Below are positions 24,617-35,410 of a stretch of DNA of 64,000 nucleotides, one piece after another. Under the pieces are notes generated by a model. That model saw nothing but the letters and a program-made list of their open reading frames with translations. It was not told the origin of the DNA and ran no database searches. The stretch lies in assembly GCF_002860125.1 (NCBI RefSeq), contig NZ_PGVA01000044.1, forward strand, positions 1 through 64,000, read 5' to 3'. Made by a program: the position numbers and the translations under genes. This DNA is from Bacillus canaveralius. Its GTDB lineage: Bacteria > Bacillota > Bacilli > Bacillales > Cytobacillaceae. Position 1 is the first letter of the stretch. Each line of letters starts with the position of its first letter.

Positions 24617-25747
24617 ATGAGTCTCTTCTCTACAGCAAATTTTAGTGATTCTTTTTTTTTTAAAGATAAAAAGTTTAGTTATAACAAAATTCCCATTAAT
24701 AATATTTCCGAGAGGGCAATAGAAGTACCAATTGGCTTGGACTTTCTTGAACAAAATAAAACGGGGCGAATATTAGAGGTGGGGCATGTCCTATCTAGTT
24801 ATGAAACTGCCGCGAACATAGTGCAAAGAGATATTCTTGATAAATTTGAAGTGGCTGCAAATGTTCTAAACTTAGATTTAATGGACTTTCATCCGGAGGA
24901 TAAATACGATGCCATTATTTCCATATCAACTGTAGAACATATTGGACAATCAACAGATCCAACAGGAGCTTACGGGGAATCCAGCCAATTGAAAGACCAT
25001 GAAGCGCCTTTAAAAGCGATCGTAAAAATTTACAATTTACTAAAAGTGAATGGAAAGGCAATAATTTCAGTACCGTTTGGCTGCTTATCCGATCTTGGAT
25101 GGCTGATACAGTTTGGAGATAAGTACCTGCAATTGTTGTTTACTAAATATCTATTGCCTGAAAATGATGTCACGATTTCATTTTTTAAAAAGAGTGACAT
25201 GGACTTGTCACTAAATAATCCAAGACAAATCTGGGAACAGTGTACTAAGGAAGAACTTTCCTATACACGCTTTAATCAACCCTTTCCGTTCGCAAATGGA
25301 ATTGCCTTTATTGAAATATACCGAAATGCACCAGAGGACTATCCAATTGAAAATGGAATGAAAGAAGAATTGATTTATCAACCGGCTGGGTTAATCAATA
25401 ATCTATATTTCAGCAATTTCTTTTTTGGAAGTGTCTATGACAGCAATGGGTGGTTTCAGATCAGCAATCCAACTTATTTATTCTTTGGACCTTATATTAC
25501 TTTACCGGCAGGTAAATATGAACTAAGGGCAAAACTGGAAGTAGAAACCGAGGGGGAATTTATCCTGGATGTGGTGGATGATTTTGCAAAAAATACTTTA
25601 TTAAAATACGAATTTCAGTCTACTAGTAATTCCGAACAACAAGTCATGATAGAAAAGGATTTGCAAAATGTTGAAATAAGACTCCTGGCTTATTCTCCTC
25701 CATTTTCCAAAATCAGAGTGCCGATATTAAGTTTAAATCGGATTTAG
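24617..25747 (+). CDS. Methyltransferase-like protein with C-terminal beta-rich domain
   Basis: This 376-residue protein has two parts. Residues 1-240 look like a SAM methyltransferase: RILEVGHVLSSYETAAN (motif I), DLMDFHPEDKYDAIISISTV, EHIGQSTDPTGAYGESSQ and GKAIISVPFG. Residues 250-376 are a separate beta-rich domain (INNLYFSNFFFGSVYDSNGW, FFGPYITLPAGKYELRAKLE, VEIRLLAYSPP) resembling a carbohydrate-binding or jelly-roll fold found at the C-terminus of cell-surface sugar enzymes. The ribosome site CGGAGG precedes the ATG. It is in the plus-strand glycan run and may act on an assembled oligosaccharide. Confidence 0.65.
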   Translation: MSLFSTANFSDSFFFKDKKFSYNKIPINNISERAIEVPIGLDFLEQNKTGRILEVGHVLSSYETAANIVQRDILDKFEVAANVLNLDLMDFHPEDKYDAIISISTVEHIGQSTDPTGAYGESSQLKDHEAPLKAIVKIYNLLKVNGKAIISVPFGCLSDLGWLIQFGDKYLQLLFTKYLLPENDVTISFFKKSDMDLSLNNPRQIWEQCTKEELSYTRFNQPFPFANGIAFIEIYRNAPEDYPIENGMKEELIYQPAGLINNLYFSNFFFGSVYDSNGWFQISNPTYLFFGPYITLPAGKYELRAKLEVETEGEFILDVVDDFAKNTLLKYEFQSTSNSEQQVMIEKDLQNVEIRLLAYSPPFSKIRVPILSLNRI

Positions 25748-25835
25748 CTTAACGATTGTAACCAGCTGTCTAAAGGAAGTTCGCAAAATGTAGTGACTCC
25801 TTACAATATTGACTTGCCAACTGGGGGGAAGCCGA

Positions 25836-26951
25836 ATGTCCGGTGGTGTTAACCTATTCGGATATATTAGAGCCGAATTGGGTGTAGGTGAATCTTGTCG
25901 TTTAGCAGCAAACTCATTGGAAAACGTTGATATTCCATTTGGCATCATCAACTACCCGGTTTGCGCTGCTAGACAAGAAGATTTGACGTGGGCTCACAAA
26001 GAAATAAAAGAACCCCTTTTCAATACCAATATATTTCATATTAACGCCGACCAGCTGGAAATTGCTTTTCGATACGACATATTAAACCGCCGATTATTAG
26101 AAAACCGTTATAACATTGCTGTATGGCATTGGGAACTTCCAGAATTTCCAGATGAGTTTGCTGCAAGTTTTAAAATGATAGATGAAGTATGGGCACCATC
26201 TACGTTTATCTTTGAGTCCATTTCGAAAAAATCCCCGGTTCCCGTTGTAAAAATCCCTCATGGACTATGTGATAACCATGCTTCTCAAACTATTGGCCGC
26301 AAATATTTTATGCTGCCGGATAATCGATTTCTTTTTCTGATGATGTATGATCCAAATAGTTCGCCACATAGAAAGAATCCCCAAGGGGTGATTTCAGCCT
26401 TTAAAATGGCCTTCGCAAAAGATGAATCCTCAGTAGGACTAATTATCAAGATCAACAACAGTCAAATCGATCGATCTGTAGAACTGGAGCAATTAAAGAA
26501 AGAAATAGGCGATTATAAAAATATTTATATCATTGATAAAGTAATGAATCGCAATGAAATTAATGCATTAATGAATGTTACCAATTGCCTCGTTTCCCTC
26601 CATCGCTCGGAAGGATTCGGGTTGCCTTTAGCCGAAGCAATGGCTTGTGGCAAACCAGTAATCGCAACCGGTTGGTCTGGAAATATGGAGTTTATGAACG
26701 AAGCGAATTCCTGTCTGGTGCGATATGAGCTGGAGAGGGTCGGGCAAGACTGGGGACCTTATAAAGCAGAGCAATTCTGGGCGGATCCTGATATAGATCA
26801 TGCAGCATATTACATGAAAAAAGTGGTTGAGGATCCGGTATGGTGCAGCAAAACGGCTGCACGAGGAAAGGATACGATACAAAAACACTTTTCACCAAAA
26901 AAGTCAGGGCAGTTAATGAAGAGCCGTCTGAATGAGCTGGAGCTTCTTTAA
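25836..26951 (+). CDS. Family 4 glycosyltransferase
   Basis: This 371-residue GT-B enzyme starts MSGGVNLFGYIRAELGVGES after GGGGGGAAG, which is why the ATG at 25836 is preferred over 25809. Motifs are NIAVWHWELPEFPDEFA, IDEVWAPSTFI, VVKIPHGL, MMYDPNSSPHRKNP and SLHRSEGFGLPLAEAMACGK with the EX7E glutamates, followed by ATGWSGNMEFM. The FGYIRAELGVGES start is typical of transferases in rhamnose and mannose polymer clusters. It is placed directly before gmd-rmd, so a GDP-D-rhamnosyl- or mannosyltransferase is a reasonable guess. Confidence 0.8.
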   Translation: MSGGVNLFGYIRAELGVGESCRLAANSLENVDIPFGIINYPVCAARQEDLTWAHKEIKEPLFNTNIFHINADQLEIAFRYDILNRRLLENRYNIAVWHWELPEFPDEFAASFKMIDEVWAPSTFIFESISKKSPVPVVKIPHGLCDNHASQTIGRKYFMLPDNRFLFLMMYDPNSSPHRKNPQGVISAFKMAFAKDESSVGLIIKINNSQIDRSVELEQLKKEIGDYKNIYIIDKVMNRNEINALMNVTNCLVSLHRSEGFGLPLAEAMACGKPVIATGWSGNMEFMNEANSCLVRYELERVGQDWGPYKAEQFWADPDIDHAAYYMKKVVEDPVWCSKTAARGKDTIQKHFSPKKSGQLMKSRLNELELL

Positions 26952-27012
26952 ATTATAATTGTAAATTAGTTTGTAATATCATTTCATGATAACCGCATAA
27001 ATAATACAGTAA

Positions 27013-28922
<1,910 letters not shown>

Positions 28923-29124
28923 TGGGTCCTGCAATAAAAGGACCTTCTTTTATTTGCGCGACACTTTTAGGAGATAAATACGTATGTCGAGTGGTTCTGA
29001 GGGTGGATAGCATTTGAATACATTATTTCATTCTCCAACTAACGACTCTTCAGATTGTACGCACCCTTACCTTCCAAAAGTTATAAGGTTTTGCTAAATA
29101 TTAATCAACCAAGGAGGAACAATT

Positions 29125-30204
29125 TTGAAGATCGGTTTTGATATGGCGTTTGCGCTAACACCGGCTAACAATAGAGGAGTAGGTGTTTATACAAGGCAAT
29201 TAATAAAAGCAATACAACCATTAAGTAAAGACTATAGCTATTATTATTTTCGGCCAAATTCTTCGAACACAGAAGACTTGAGCAGACAATTGAAAGCATT
29301 TATTTCACAGAATAACATTGAACTTTACCATATAAACAGCACATTTGATTATTATAACTCGCATGCTTTACAAAGAAATTGGTTCGGAAATGCAAGATTA
29401 GCAGTTACCCTTTATGATATCATCCCTTTGTTATTTGAAAATCAGTATTTGCCATTGCCCCACATGAAAAAGCATTATATGCAAAACATCGAGTTTGTTA
29501 AATCCTGCGACATGATTTTTGTTATTTCAGATACAACTAGAAAAGATGCTGTTGAAAAACTTAATATTAAACCTGAAAAAATAAAAGTGATCTACGGGGC
29601 GCTATGCGAGCATTTTTCTGATGAAAGTATATTATCGGCTACTACTTGGAATGGATCAACAAAGCCATACATATTATATGTTGGCGGCTGTGATTACCGT
29701 AAAAACCTGGATCGGTTAATTGCGGCATTTGCAAAGGTAAACCATCGACTAAAGAGTAAATTCCAGCTCATTATTGCAGGGAATATCCCCGAAGACCAAA
29801 GATTCTTTATCAAATTAAATATAAAAAAAGCTAACGTGACTGACGATGTGTTATTCACTGGATTTGTTTCCAATGAAGAATTAATCCAGTTATACAAAGG
29901 ATCAGAATTATTTGCCTTTCCGTCCCTGTATGAAGGCTTCGGGCTTCCTGTTTTAGAAGCAATGGCTTGCGGTGTTCCTGTTTTAACCTCAAACAGTTCT
30001 GCCTTAAAAGAAATAGCGGGTGAGGCAGCATATTTGATTAATCCGAAAAGTATTGACGATATTGCACAAGGTATGGAACATCTTTTAACAAATGCAGAGA
30101 TCAGAAATACACTTGTGAATAGGGGCTTTGAGAGAGTTCAACAATTCCAGTGGACGAATGTCGCCAAACTTGTTCTTGAAGGATATCAACAATTGCTTGG
30201 ATAA
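29125..30204 (+). CDS. Family 4 glycosyltransferase
   Basis: This 359-residue GT-B enzyme is a close relative of the 22235 gene: FALTPANNRGVGVYTRQLI at the start, ISDTTRKDAVEKL, VGGCDYRKNLDRLIAAF, FPSLYEGFGLPVLEAMACGV with EX7E, and PVLTSNSSALKEIAGEAAYL. The ribosome site AAGGAGGA is strong. The shared sequence of the two genes suggests an old duplication giving two transferases with related donors. It overlaps the following GT2 gene by one base if that begins at 30204. Confidence 0.82.
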   Translation: MKIGFDMAFALTPANNRGVGVYTRQLIKAIQPLSKDYSYYYFRPNSSNTEDLSRQLKAFISQNNIELYHINSTFDYYNSHALQRNWFGNARLAVTLYDIIPLLFENQYLPLPHMKKHYMQNIEFVKSCDMIFVISDTTRKDAVEKLNIKPEKIKVIYGALCEHFSDESILSATTWNGSTKPYILYVGGCDYRKNLDRLIAAFAKVNHRLKSKFQLIIAGNIPEDQRFFIKLNIKKANVTDDVLFTGFVSNEELIQLYKGSELFAFPSLYEGFGLPVLEAMACGVPVLTSNSSALKEIAGEAAYLINPKSIDDIAQGMEHLLTNAEIRNTLVNRGFERVQQFQWTNVAKLVLEGYQQLLG

Positions 30205-30218
30205 TGGGAGAGTGGCCT

Positions 30219-31481
30219 ATGACAAAGGTTTCTATTATACTTACCAGCTATAATAAGCCCCTTTATGTTGCTGAATCGATAGAGAGCGTGTTGCAGCAAA
30301 CGGAAGAAGACTGGGAATTGTTCATTATGGATGATAATTCTAATGAAGATACATCCCAAGTTCTTCATTCATACCTCAGAGATCCTCGAATTTTCTATAT
30401 GAACAGCGGCATTGATGACAACAAGCGATTTCAAACGACAAGGTATGCGGTACTGATTAACCAGGCTATCCCGCGAACCACCGGAAAATATATCAGCTAT
30501 CTAACTGATGATACCGTCTATATGCCAAACCGTTTACAGGTTATGCTTGACTTTTTTAACAAAAATCCAACAGTAGAGATTGTCTATTCCAGTCAAAAAA
30601 TGCAACACTTGAATAAAAACCATAAAGTGAATTTTGAGATTGAACTGACAGCAACGGAGGTATTAACCCGTGCAGCAAATATGGTGGATCATTGTTCAGT
30701 GATGCATACAAGAAATATTGCGGAAAAAGTTTTCTCCCGATATGGGACTCATTGGGATGTGGATCCAAAATATTGGTTTAACGCTGATGCTGTATTTTGG
30801 ACGCGTTTAAACGAATTTGCGCCTTTTTACCCGATCCAGAAAGTACTTGATATAACAAAAAAAACACCGCAAAGCTATCAAAATTTAAGCGCTTTGCTTC
30901 CTAAAGTAATCCCGGATGGTACAGTGGTAAAGGGATTAAAGGAAGAATTATATTTAATTGATGAACAAAAGCTTCGGCTTATTTCTAACGAATTGTTTGA
31001 GCGCTTAAAGTTTAACACGATCGTGGAAATCCCTGACCCTGTCTTGTTTAGTTATGATAAAGGAATACCTATATGTGAAGAAAAGCTTCCAAACCAAATT
31101 CTCGTCCAGTCTCGAACCAATCATTCAATTTATTACATCCAAAAAGGTCAAAAGCGGCTCGTTAATGACGCTGCATTTAAGAAATATCGTTTTAATAAGC
31201 AAAAAACTGTAATTTTGAATGAAAATCATTTAAACCAGTGGCCTGACGGTCCGGAACTATCAGAACATATCACAATGGATACGATGTTGCCGGATGGGAT
31301 TTTATTTTCATTCAATGGGAAATTTTATATTTGCTTTGATAACCTGCTTTGCTTCCTGCAAACCGATATTGCATTGGGTAAATTACAACTGCCCTTGAAA
31401 CATGCCATACCAATGAGTGAAGAAGAGTTTTCATTGTTTAAACAAGGCTCATCCTTTACATGGGAACTTCCATTTAAATAA
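30219..31481 (+). CDS. Family 2 glycosyltransferase with C-terminal repeat domain
   Basis: Residues 1-230 (from ATG 30219, after GGGAGAG) form a GT-A enzyme: VSIILTSYNKPLYVAESIES, LFIMDDNSNEDTS (the D-x-D surroundings), YISYLTDDTVYMPNRL and DADAVFWTRL-type acidic motifs. Residues 240-420 hold a set of similar repeats of about 55 residues: LIDEQKLRLISNELFERLKF, YIQKGQKRLVNDAAFKKYRF and YICFDNLLCFLQTDIALGKL, each a beta-hairpin with a basic pair. Such repeats occur fused to surface carbohydrate enzymes, and I infer a binding role. It ends the glycosylation run. Confidence 0.78.
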   Translation: MTKVSIILTSYNKPLYVAESIESVLQQTEEDWELFIMDDNSNEDTSQVLHSYLRDPRIFYMNSGIDDNKRFQTTRYAVLINQAIPRTTGKYISYLTDDTVYMPNRLQVMLDFFNKNPTVEIVYSSQKMQHLNKNHKVNFEIELTATEVLTRAANMVDHCSVMHTRNIAEKVFSRYGTHWDVDPKYWFNADAVFWTRLNEFAPFYPIQKVLDITKKTPQSYQNLSALLPKVIPDGTVVKGLKEELYLIDEQKLRLISNELFERLKFNTIVEIPDPVLFSYDKGIPICEEKLPNQILVQSRTNHSIYYIQKGQKRLVNDAAFKKYRFNKQKTVILNENHLNQWPDGPELSEHITMDTMLPDGILFSFNGKFYICFDNLLCFLQTDIALGKLQLPLKHAIPMSEEEFSLFKQGSSFTWELPFK

Positions 31482-31594
31482 CTTTCATAAGGCAGTCGTT
31501 CAAGAATATGTCTTGATTGACTGCCTTACTAATTTATTAAGTAATTAACTGAATTGCTATTGGTGAAATACATTTAGCTCAGGACTGTGTCAGA

Positions 31595-32572
31595 TTAAAT
31601 GATGTTCATTTTCTTGTATATTGCAGTCAATTCTTTGATACGGTGTGCAAATGTGTGATGTTTAAGCACATTCTCCCGGGCCTTTAACGCGATTTTTTTT
31701 CGTTCTTGATCATGGTTTACATAAAAATGAATCTTTTCCAGGAGTTCTTCATTACCTTCAAAGGAGATGATTTCCTCTGCGGAAAAATAAGTGCGTAAAT
31801 CGAGCTCTTCTGTAATAAGCTGAAATGCACCACAAGCTGCTATATCAAATGTCCTGTTGTTTATACTTTTATTCATTATGCCCATTGAATTATTATTCTC
31901 TGCCAGGTCATGGGGACGATGTGTGTTTAGGATAATTCTAGAGTTGTTGTAATAATGAGCTACTTCTTGAGGCGGCTTCCATTCAGTTATTTTCAATCTA
32001 GGATTTTTCGTCATGTGGCCTAGCTTTTCGTCCCATTTCCCTCCAACTACTTGTAACGTATATTGTGTATTTTCCAACAGAAATTCGATTAATTTAATCC
32101 GCTCAGGATAAGGATATCCAACTAGACAAATATCTTCTAAGTCTTGTTCGTCCGGAGTTATTGAAGGAGCAAATGTACGGGGATCCGTTCCGAGCGGAAG
32201 ATGGAATACAAGTGGGTGTCCTTTTTCTTGATAACACTCCAAGGCGGACCTGTCAATCGTAAATACATAATCATAATCATTTATCATCCCGCACGTTCTG
32301 TCCATGTAGTATGGATCTTCCGTCATCCAGACAGCCGTTTTAAGATGTTGGGTGTTTAACCATTCGGTCATTTCGTTTGGCAGGATAAAACCGGTCATAG
32401 TCAACACAAGCTCAGGTGCAAATTCTGAAACATTTAACATCAAAGAATCGAGACCTTTGAAATGATTAAAGCTATTGCATATATGGCCTTGTTTTCGTAG
32501 TTCATTAACAATGCAATTATCAAAAAAATAGTATATACCGGGAAAGCCTGAGGGAATATATAGTACCTTCAT
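31595..32572 (-). CDS. CgeB-family spore-surface glycosyltransferase
   Basis: This 325-residue protein is of the CgeB/DUF3880 type. MKVLYIPSGFPGIYYFFDNC and LVLTMTGFILPNEMTEWLN form the N-terminal domain. FHLPLGTDPRTFAPSI, DICLVGYPYPERIKLIEFL and YYNNSRIILNTHRP lead into MNKSINNRTFDIAACGAFQL, the signature of the glycosyl transferase family 1_2 domain. In B. subtilis CgeB acts in the outermost spore layer. Here a sigma-K-like promoter precedes it at 32623-32649. It closes the glycosylation cluster on the opposite strand. The ribosome site is AGGAGGT-like (CGGAGGTC), 16 bases ahead of the ATG. Confidence 0.82.
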   Translation of the reverse strand: MKVLYIPSGFPGIYYFFDNCIVNELRKQGHICNSFNHFKGLDSLMLNVSEFAPELVLTMTGFILPNEMTEWLNTQHLKTAVWMTEDPYYMDRTCGMINDYDYVFTIDRSALECYQEKGHPLVFHLPLGTDPRTFAPSITPDEQDLEDICLVGYPYPERIKLIEFLLENTQYTLQVVGGKWDEKLGHMTKNPRLKITEWKPPQEVAHYYNNSRIILNTHRPHDLAENNNSMGIMNKSINNRTFDIAACGAFQLITEELDLRTYFSAEEIISFEGNEELLEKIHFYVNHDQERKKIALKARENVLKHHTFAHRIKELTAIYKKMNII

Positions 32573-32622
32573 AACTTATTTTATTTTGACCTCCGATTTT
32601 TATTATTTGCTTGGCGTAATAC

Positions 32623-32649
32623 CATTGTATGGTTTAATACTCCTATTGT
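32623..32649 (-). promoter_or_regulatory. Sigma-K-like promoter of the cgeB-like gene
   Basis: On the minus strand, AC is followed after exactly 16 bases by CATACAATG, matching sigma-K (CATA-N3-TA) in all but the last base. It lies about 51 bases before the start codon. This supports expression in the late mother cell. Confidence 0.7.
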
Positions 32650-32808
32650 TCTATAGAATAAATGGATGATGAACAGATTTATGCGTAGATGTAGTGTAAA
32701 AGCAAACAGAAGCAATCAAACTCCACAATGTTTTAAATTGACTTTTTTATGTGGGGATTGCATAATTTGGAGAATCTCTTATATGGGGGTTGTTAGTCAT
32801 AGCGAAAA

Positions 32809-32831
32809 ATCAGGCTGCGTGCAGCCTGATC
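32809..32831 (-). terminator. Terminator of mirror copy 2
   Basis: On the minus strand, ATCAGGCTGC and GCAGCCTGAT form a 10-bp stem followed by TTTTTC. It is the counterpart of 10809-10836. Confidence 0.8.
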
Positions 32832-32859
32832 GACTAAAAAAAATATATATATATTTTTT

Positions 32860-33192
32860 TTATACGGTTGGAGGGAACGCAAAAGCGTCGATGCGAAAAC
32901 AGTCGACAATAAATACAGCTCCTGATGGGGTAACGCCTGCTCCTGATATTAATGTTACACAATGATCATCCTTACAGAATTTAGCAAAAACATAAGGTCC
33001 TGAAGGAACGCCATCTATCGTAAGAAATACAGTTCTTCCTGGCGTTATACGACGAAACTCTTCACAGATGCAACCTTTAATTTTGCATTTGTGATCATCT
33101 TTACAGTCATGGTCATGATGTTTTTTATCACAGCAATCATCTTTTCTGCAATCACTGTCATCATAGAAATAGCTTTTTTTATTATAACCCAT
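32860..33192 (-). CDS. Candidate spore-surface His/Asp/Cys-rich protein, mirror copy 2
   Basis: This 110-residue protein is the inverted twin of the 10444 gene. Residues 1-37 are a variable Asp/Lys/His/Cys tract (YDDSDCRKDDCCDKKHHDHD). The last 72 residues differ from copy 1 at only four positions: KGCICEEFRRITPGRTVFL and then the same KFCKDDHCVTL and VDCFRIDAFAF. The codons differ at many silent positions, so both copies look selected. It shares the promoter block and terminator type with copy 1 and closes the island at its right end. The variable tract may act as a metal-binding or cross-linking arm. Confidence 0.72.
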   Translation of the reverse strand: MGYNKKSYFYDDSDCRKDDCCDKKHHDHDCKDDHKCKIKGCICEEFRRITPGRTVFLTIDGVPSGPYVFAKFCKDDHCVTLISGAGVTPSGAVFIVDCFRIDAFAFPPTV

Positions 33193-33315
33193 TGTTATCC
33201 TCCTTTTAGCAAATTCCTGAGTATGTCAGGGTTAATGTATTATATTAACCAGAAAATAATTTGTATGGGCTTTAAACCTTACCATGCAGAAAATGGTGTC
33301 GTGTTCCAAGCCTGC
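33193..33315 (-). promoter_or_regulatory. Conserved promoter/leader block, copy 2
   Basis: Read on the minus strand this block repeats the 10321-10440 block. GGCTTGGAACAC is followed by ACCAT...ATGGT, then AAGCCCATACAAA, then TTAATATAATA, ATTAACCCTGACATACTCAG and AAAAGGAGGATAAC before the ATG. The nested inverted repeats persist with different pairs: the inner stem is ACCAT/ATGGT here and ACCA/TGGT at copy 1. Spacing from CATACAAA to TATAAT is kept. The remaining bases up to 33524 show no further feature. Confidence 0.6.
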
Positions 33316-33524
33316 CATCCGTTGATTTTGCCCTTATGTATAATATGCATTTGTTTTATTTTAGTTCCTAATGTTTCAACTGTGTCTCTCGGCGACGTGA
33401 CGCTTTATGCATTATCTGCCTCTATAAACGGTTAATTTTGATATAATTCTTATAAAAGATAATACATTTTCATATTCCATAGAGTAGTAAATAGACAACA
33501 GATAACAACGATGGAGGTCCCAGT

Positions 33525-33935
33525 ATGTTAAAGACAAGCACACAATTGAAAAACCACGATAAAATAGAAGCGATCTTAAAAGAAATGGTTAAGTACGCTT
33601 ATGAAGAAATTAAAGATGAACCGGTATTACTATGCTTGGAATGCAGCGATGTCGACTTGTATGTTGCAGCTTCGAATCATGAAGAGCTAGAGGACGCGCT
33701 TAAGGAAAATTTCGAATTGGACGAGTTTGGTGAAGTCATCGATCTTGAGGCATACCAAGAATTGTTCTACGAATTGAACGATCACTTTGTAGAACTTCAT
33801 AAGCTTAGTGGATATTTTGATTTTTTTCCAGAAGGAGTATATGACGTAAACGGGGAAAAACGTGAATCCGAAACAGATATGCTCGCGGTGAAAGGTAAAT
33901 TTTATGCACCTTTTGAAGATGCGTTAAACGATTAG
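33525..33935 (+). CDS. Uncharacterised acidic protein (136 aa)
   Basis: This 136-residue soluble protein starts at ATG 33525 after GGAGGTC. It is acidic (ELDEFGEVIDLEAYQELFYE) with an alternating alpha/beta look and a single cysteine pair near residue 40 (LLCLECSD). I recognise no family. It stands alone between the spore-surface island and racA and has its own terminator. A function cannot be proposed. Confidence 0.6.
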   Translation: MLKTSTQLKNHDKIEAILKEMVKYAYEEIKDEPVLLCLECSDVDLYVAASNHEELEDALKENFELDEFGEVIDLEAYQELFYELNDHFVELHKLSGYFDFFPEGVYDVNGEKRESETDMLAVKGKFYAPFEDALND

Positions 33936-33948
33936 CATTGATAGGTGT

Positions 33949-33980
33949 AGCCTGTTCTCACACAAGAACAGGCTATTTTT
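33949..33980 (+). terminator. Intrinsic terminator
   Basis: AGCCTGTTCT and AGAACAGGCT form a perfect 10-bp stem with a T-rich tail, after the 136-aa gene. Confidence 0.85.
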
Positions 33981-34006
33981 ATTTTGTGGGAAAGAAAACA
34001 ATGTAA

Positions 34007-34038
34007 AACGCTTGGCAAGATGTCCAAGCGTTTTATAC
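34007..34038 (-). terminator. Terminator of racA
   Basis: AAAACGCTTGG and CCAAGCGTTTT pair around a short loop. Read on the minus strand it ends the racA gene, and it may serve both directions. Confidence 0.75.
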
Positions 34039-34069
34039 TTTCGTTATAAAAAGCAGTCAATTAAGCATG

Positions 34070-34591
34070 CTAAAAACCAAATAACGAGCTGATCAATTTT
34101 CTTTTTTTTGGCCTTTTCAACAGTGTTGACTGTTCAAAAACAAGCTTTTTTTCAGGTGCATGGTGCTGATCAGTGTGAATTTGACTCGCCTCAAGGGCCT
34201 CGATCCGATCTGTTAAAGACATTACTTCATTTTGTAACTCTTCAATCTCGCGTCGATGCTGGAGAAGCTGATAGGAGACAACATTATCTGCCTTTTCCTC
34301 AAGCCTGCTTTCCAAATAGCTTACTTTAGACAAGAGCTTTTCTGTATCCTTATTTTCCAGCTGGCCTTTAACGGTTCCTTTCCGCGGCCTTTGCACAGTG
34401 ACCGTTACCTCCTGAAGCAGCACCCCGTTCTGAACCTGTTCCTTAATGCCGGCAAGCAACTTGATATCATCTTCCGTAAACGAATAATGACCGAGGTCAT
34501 TGCGCTGCATATGCAAGTCTAACTGTTTGACCCAGCGCTGAATCGTACTTGACGAGACACCCAATAATTTTGCGACAGCAGTAGTATTCAT
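34070..34591 (-). CDS. racA: Chromosome-anchoring protein RacA
   Basis: RacA binds oriC-proximal DNA and tethers the chromosome to the cell pole at the start of sporulation. The 173-residue protein has the N-terminal MerR-type helix-turn-helix AKLLGVSSSTIQRWVKQLDL and LGHYSFTEDDIKLL, exactly as in B. subtilis RacA. It continues into a coiled coil (about 85-140) and a basic tail LKRPKKRKLISSLFGF that contacts the polar DivIVA or membrane. The ATG at 34591 is chosen because GGAGGG lies seven bases before it. The presence of racA marks the organism as a spore former. Confidence 0.88.
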   Translation of the reverse strand: MNTTAVAKLLGVSSSTIQRWVKQLDLHMQRNDLGHYSFTEDDIKLLAGIKEQVQNGVLLQEVTVTVQRPRKGTVKGQLENKDTEKLLSKVSYLESRLEEKADNVVSYQLLQHRREIEELQNEVMSLTDRIEALEASQIHTDQHHAPEKKLVFEQSTLLKRPKKRKLISSLFGF

Positions 34592-34724
34592 CATGATCCC
34601 TCCTTGTAAGAAAGATATTCTCTGTCTATCAGGTAAATCCTATCGAGTTGACAAAACAAGTTTTGGTTCGGCAAAGAAAGTGAAATTCACTTGTTTTTTT
34701 TGATGCTGTCGAAACAAAAGGCAA

Positions 34725-34746
34725 AAAGAAAAGGGCGCAAGAGCCC
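34725..34746 (-). terminator. Terminator of the 141-aa anchored protein gene
   Basis: On the minus strand, GGGC and GCCC pair in AGGGCTCTTGCGCCCT, followed by TTTTCTTTTT. The stem is short. Confidence 0.5.
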
Positions 34747-34761
34747 TCTTGACCTTTATCT

Positions 34762-35187
34762 CTATTGGTTTTTCAATGCTTCCTTTACTGCGATAATTTT
34801 CAAAGCGGCCAGTTCTTCTTCTGTTAATCGGCTCTGAACCGTTTCAAGGAGCTCGGTTTGCTCATCAGCTGTTATGCCATCGCTTATTGTCGAGGTAATA
34901 TCGGTTATTTCCTTGACTGAAAATTCTTTCGTAATCGTTTTAAGTGCTTCTTCTTTTGTCGAAAATGGGAGATTGGAAGTATCAATATTTGCAAGATCGG
35001 CATTTTCACCAATTAATTGTTGAATAGATGGATCTTGAACAAGTTGATTTACATCCTCCTCTGAAATAGAGTTGGCAACCTGCTCCATAACTTTATCTGA
35101 CGCCATTCCCATGAACGCATTGTAGCCAAGAAAGCCAGCGGTGCCTAAGCCGCCAACTATCAATAATAACAAAATTAGTTTTTTCAT
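34762..35187 (-). CDS. Uncharacterised membrane-anchored protein (141 aa)
   Basis: This 141-residue protein has one N-terminal hydrophobic segment (KKLILLLLIVGGLGTAGFL, about 2-20) that can anchor it in the membrane. The rest is a soluble, Glu/Thr-rich helical region (DVNQLVQDPSIQQLIGENAD). No cysteine follows the segment, so it is not a lipoprotein. The ribosome site is AGGAGG. No family is recognised. Confidence 0.6.
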   Translation of the reverse strand: MKKLILLLLIVGGLGTAGFLGYNAFMGMASDKVMEQVANSISEEDVNQLVQDPSIQQLIGENADLANIDTSNLPFSTKEEALKTITKEFSVKEITDITSTISDGITADEQTELLETVQSRLTEEELAALKIIAVKEALKNQ

Positions 35188-35410
35188 GGCTCCTCCTAAA
35201 AATCAAAATTTTTATATCCTTGTTTTAACAGTGATGAACCTGAGGTTAAAGAAATAGACCGCCACATTTTTAGAATGTAAAAACGGTGTAAACATTATTA
35301 AGTTAGAACAATTTTTGTGAAGTTCTCTGATATGATAAAGTATACACGATTAGAATCAAGAATTAAACTTCAGGAAAACTCTAGTCGGATTTATCAAAGC
35401 GGAGGAAACC

